Source: Rickettsiales bacterium (GTDB lineage Bacteria; Pseudomonadota; Alphaproteobacteria; Methylaequorales; Methylaequoraceae). Taken from it: 44,925 nt of DNA. The translations under genes were made by a program, and so were the position numbers. This document shows positions 44,862 through 44,925 of this stretch, in pieces. The stretch spans positions 1 through 44,925 of the forward strand of contig NZFP01000024.1 in NCBI GenBank assembly GCA_002689325.1, in the 5' to 3' direction. The notes under the pieces are model-generated. The model had not been told where the DNA came from. It saw only the letters and a list, made by a program, of their open reading frames with translations, and did no database searches. The number at the start of each line of letters is the position of its first letter. Position 1 is the first letter of the stretch.

Positions 44862-44881
44862 TTCTGCACGACTTCTGCACG
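44862..44881. repeat. direct repeat TTCTGCACG x2, 11-bp period
   Basis: Two exact 9-bp copies start at 44862 and 44873, one helical turn apart, next to the other repeat pair. Both pairs lie in a patch of higher G+C than the surroundings. Confidence 0.7.
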
Positions 44882-44925
44882 GACTAATTTTATAATTTCT
44901 ATTTTCTAAAGAAAAAAAGCACTGC

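Larger units (their letters stand above)
44359..44925. other. non-coding right end of the window
   Basis: No convincing gene was found in these 567 bases. They hold the cspA 5' region (very AT-rich, to about 44700), a GC-rich hairpin at 44737-44762, a second short dyad GAGAC/GTCTC around 44768-44783, and two tandem direct-repeat pairs at 44825-44848 and 44862-44881. Small frames exist on both strands (for example 44559-44681 minus, 40 codons) but lack supporting signals. Composition is clearly higher in G+C from 44710 to 44885 than in the flanking DNA. Confidence 0.6.

Noticed and set aside
44741-44917. Open plus-strand frame across the repeat patch, possibly an integrase start
   Set aside because: The translation shows no integrase or other motif and the repeats encode short peptide duplications; the patch is better read as non-coding.

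Overview
This AT-rich window (roughly 30% G+C by eye) looks like a streamlined, free-living alphaproteobacterium of the low-GC marine kind (SAR11 / AEGEAN-169-like in style). The evidence is an alpha-type split methionine synthase, an SspB-like ClpXP adaptor beside fumC, an FtsZ tail ending in IPAFLRRQAN, rnpB directly upstream of mraZ, overlapping genes throughout, and very long poly(A) tracts inside genes. The exact lineage cannot be fixed from the sequence alone.

Layout. (1) 81-9321, plus strand: methionine and housekeeping operon metF - metH (two polypeptides) - uvrD/pcrA-type helicase - prmA - Xaa-Pro aminopeptidase. (2) 9318-30109, minus strand: one nearly gapless division and cell-wall (dcw) cluster, in transcription order mraZ - ftsZ - rsmH - ftsL - ftsI - murE - murF - mraY - murD - ftsW - murG - murC - murB - ddl - ftsQ - ftsA - lpxC - bamD - recN. 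Its upstream end is marked by rnpB and an AmpD/AmiD-like amidase. ftsZ is not in its usual place after ftsA but sits second, between mraZ and rsmH. (3) 31321-37251: an SH3-domain secreted protein and an AsmA-like protein (plus strand), then fumC, sspB, a run of small membrane or coiled-coil proteins (two of them not in the usual ORF size range) and a periplasmic metallo-beta-lactamase-fold hydrolase (minus strand). (4) 37259-44144: accessory and envelope region with a lone tungstate-binding protein TupA, a ZnuD-like TonB-dependent receptor preceded by a near-perfect Zur operator, a 24-codon microORF coupled to a MORN-repeat protein, a decaying glycan-modification locus (FkbM fragment, frameshifted GT25, intact FkbM methyltransferase), and a small Cys/His secreted protein followed by a Met-rich outer-membrane barrel. 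(5) A cold-shock protein and a repeat-bearing non-coding right end.

Main points for a second look. Three genes (metF, the normally essential murD, and the GT25 gene) are each broken by exactly one surplus A in an 11-12 nt A tract, and removing one A restores the full-length family protein. This points either to rescue by RNA-polymerase slippage or to a homopolymer sequencing error. Other points are the displaced ftsZ, a triplet of TGG(G/T)AT repeats with a 10-bp period at the mraZ start (likely MraZ autoregulation), a 17-bp Zur-type dyad that supports a zinc role for the TonB receptor, the duplicated FkbM 5' end, the prepilin-like microORF, and the Met-rich barrel pair. No complete tRNA, CRISPR array, insertion sequence or prophage was recognised.
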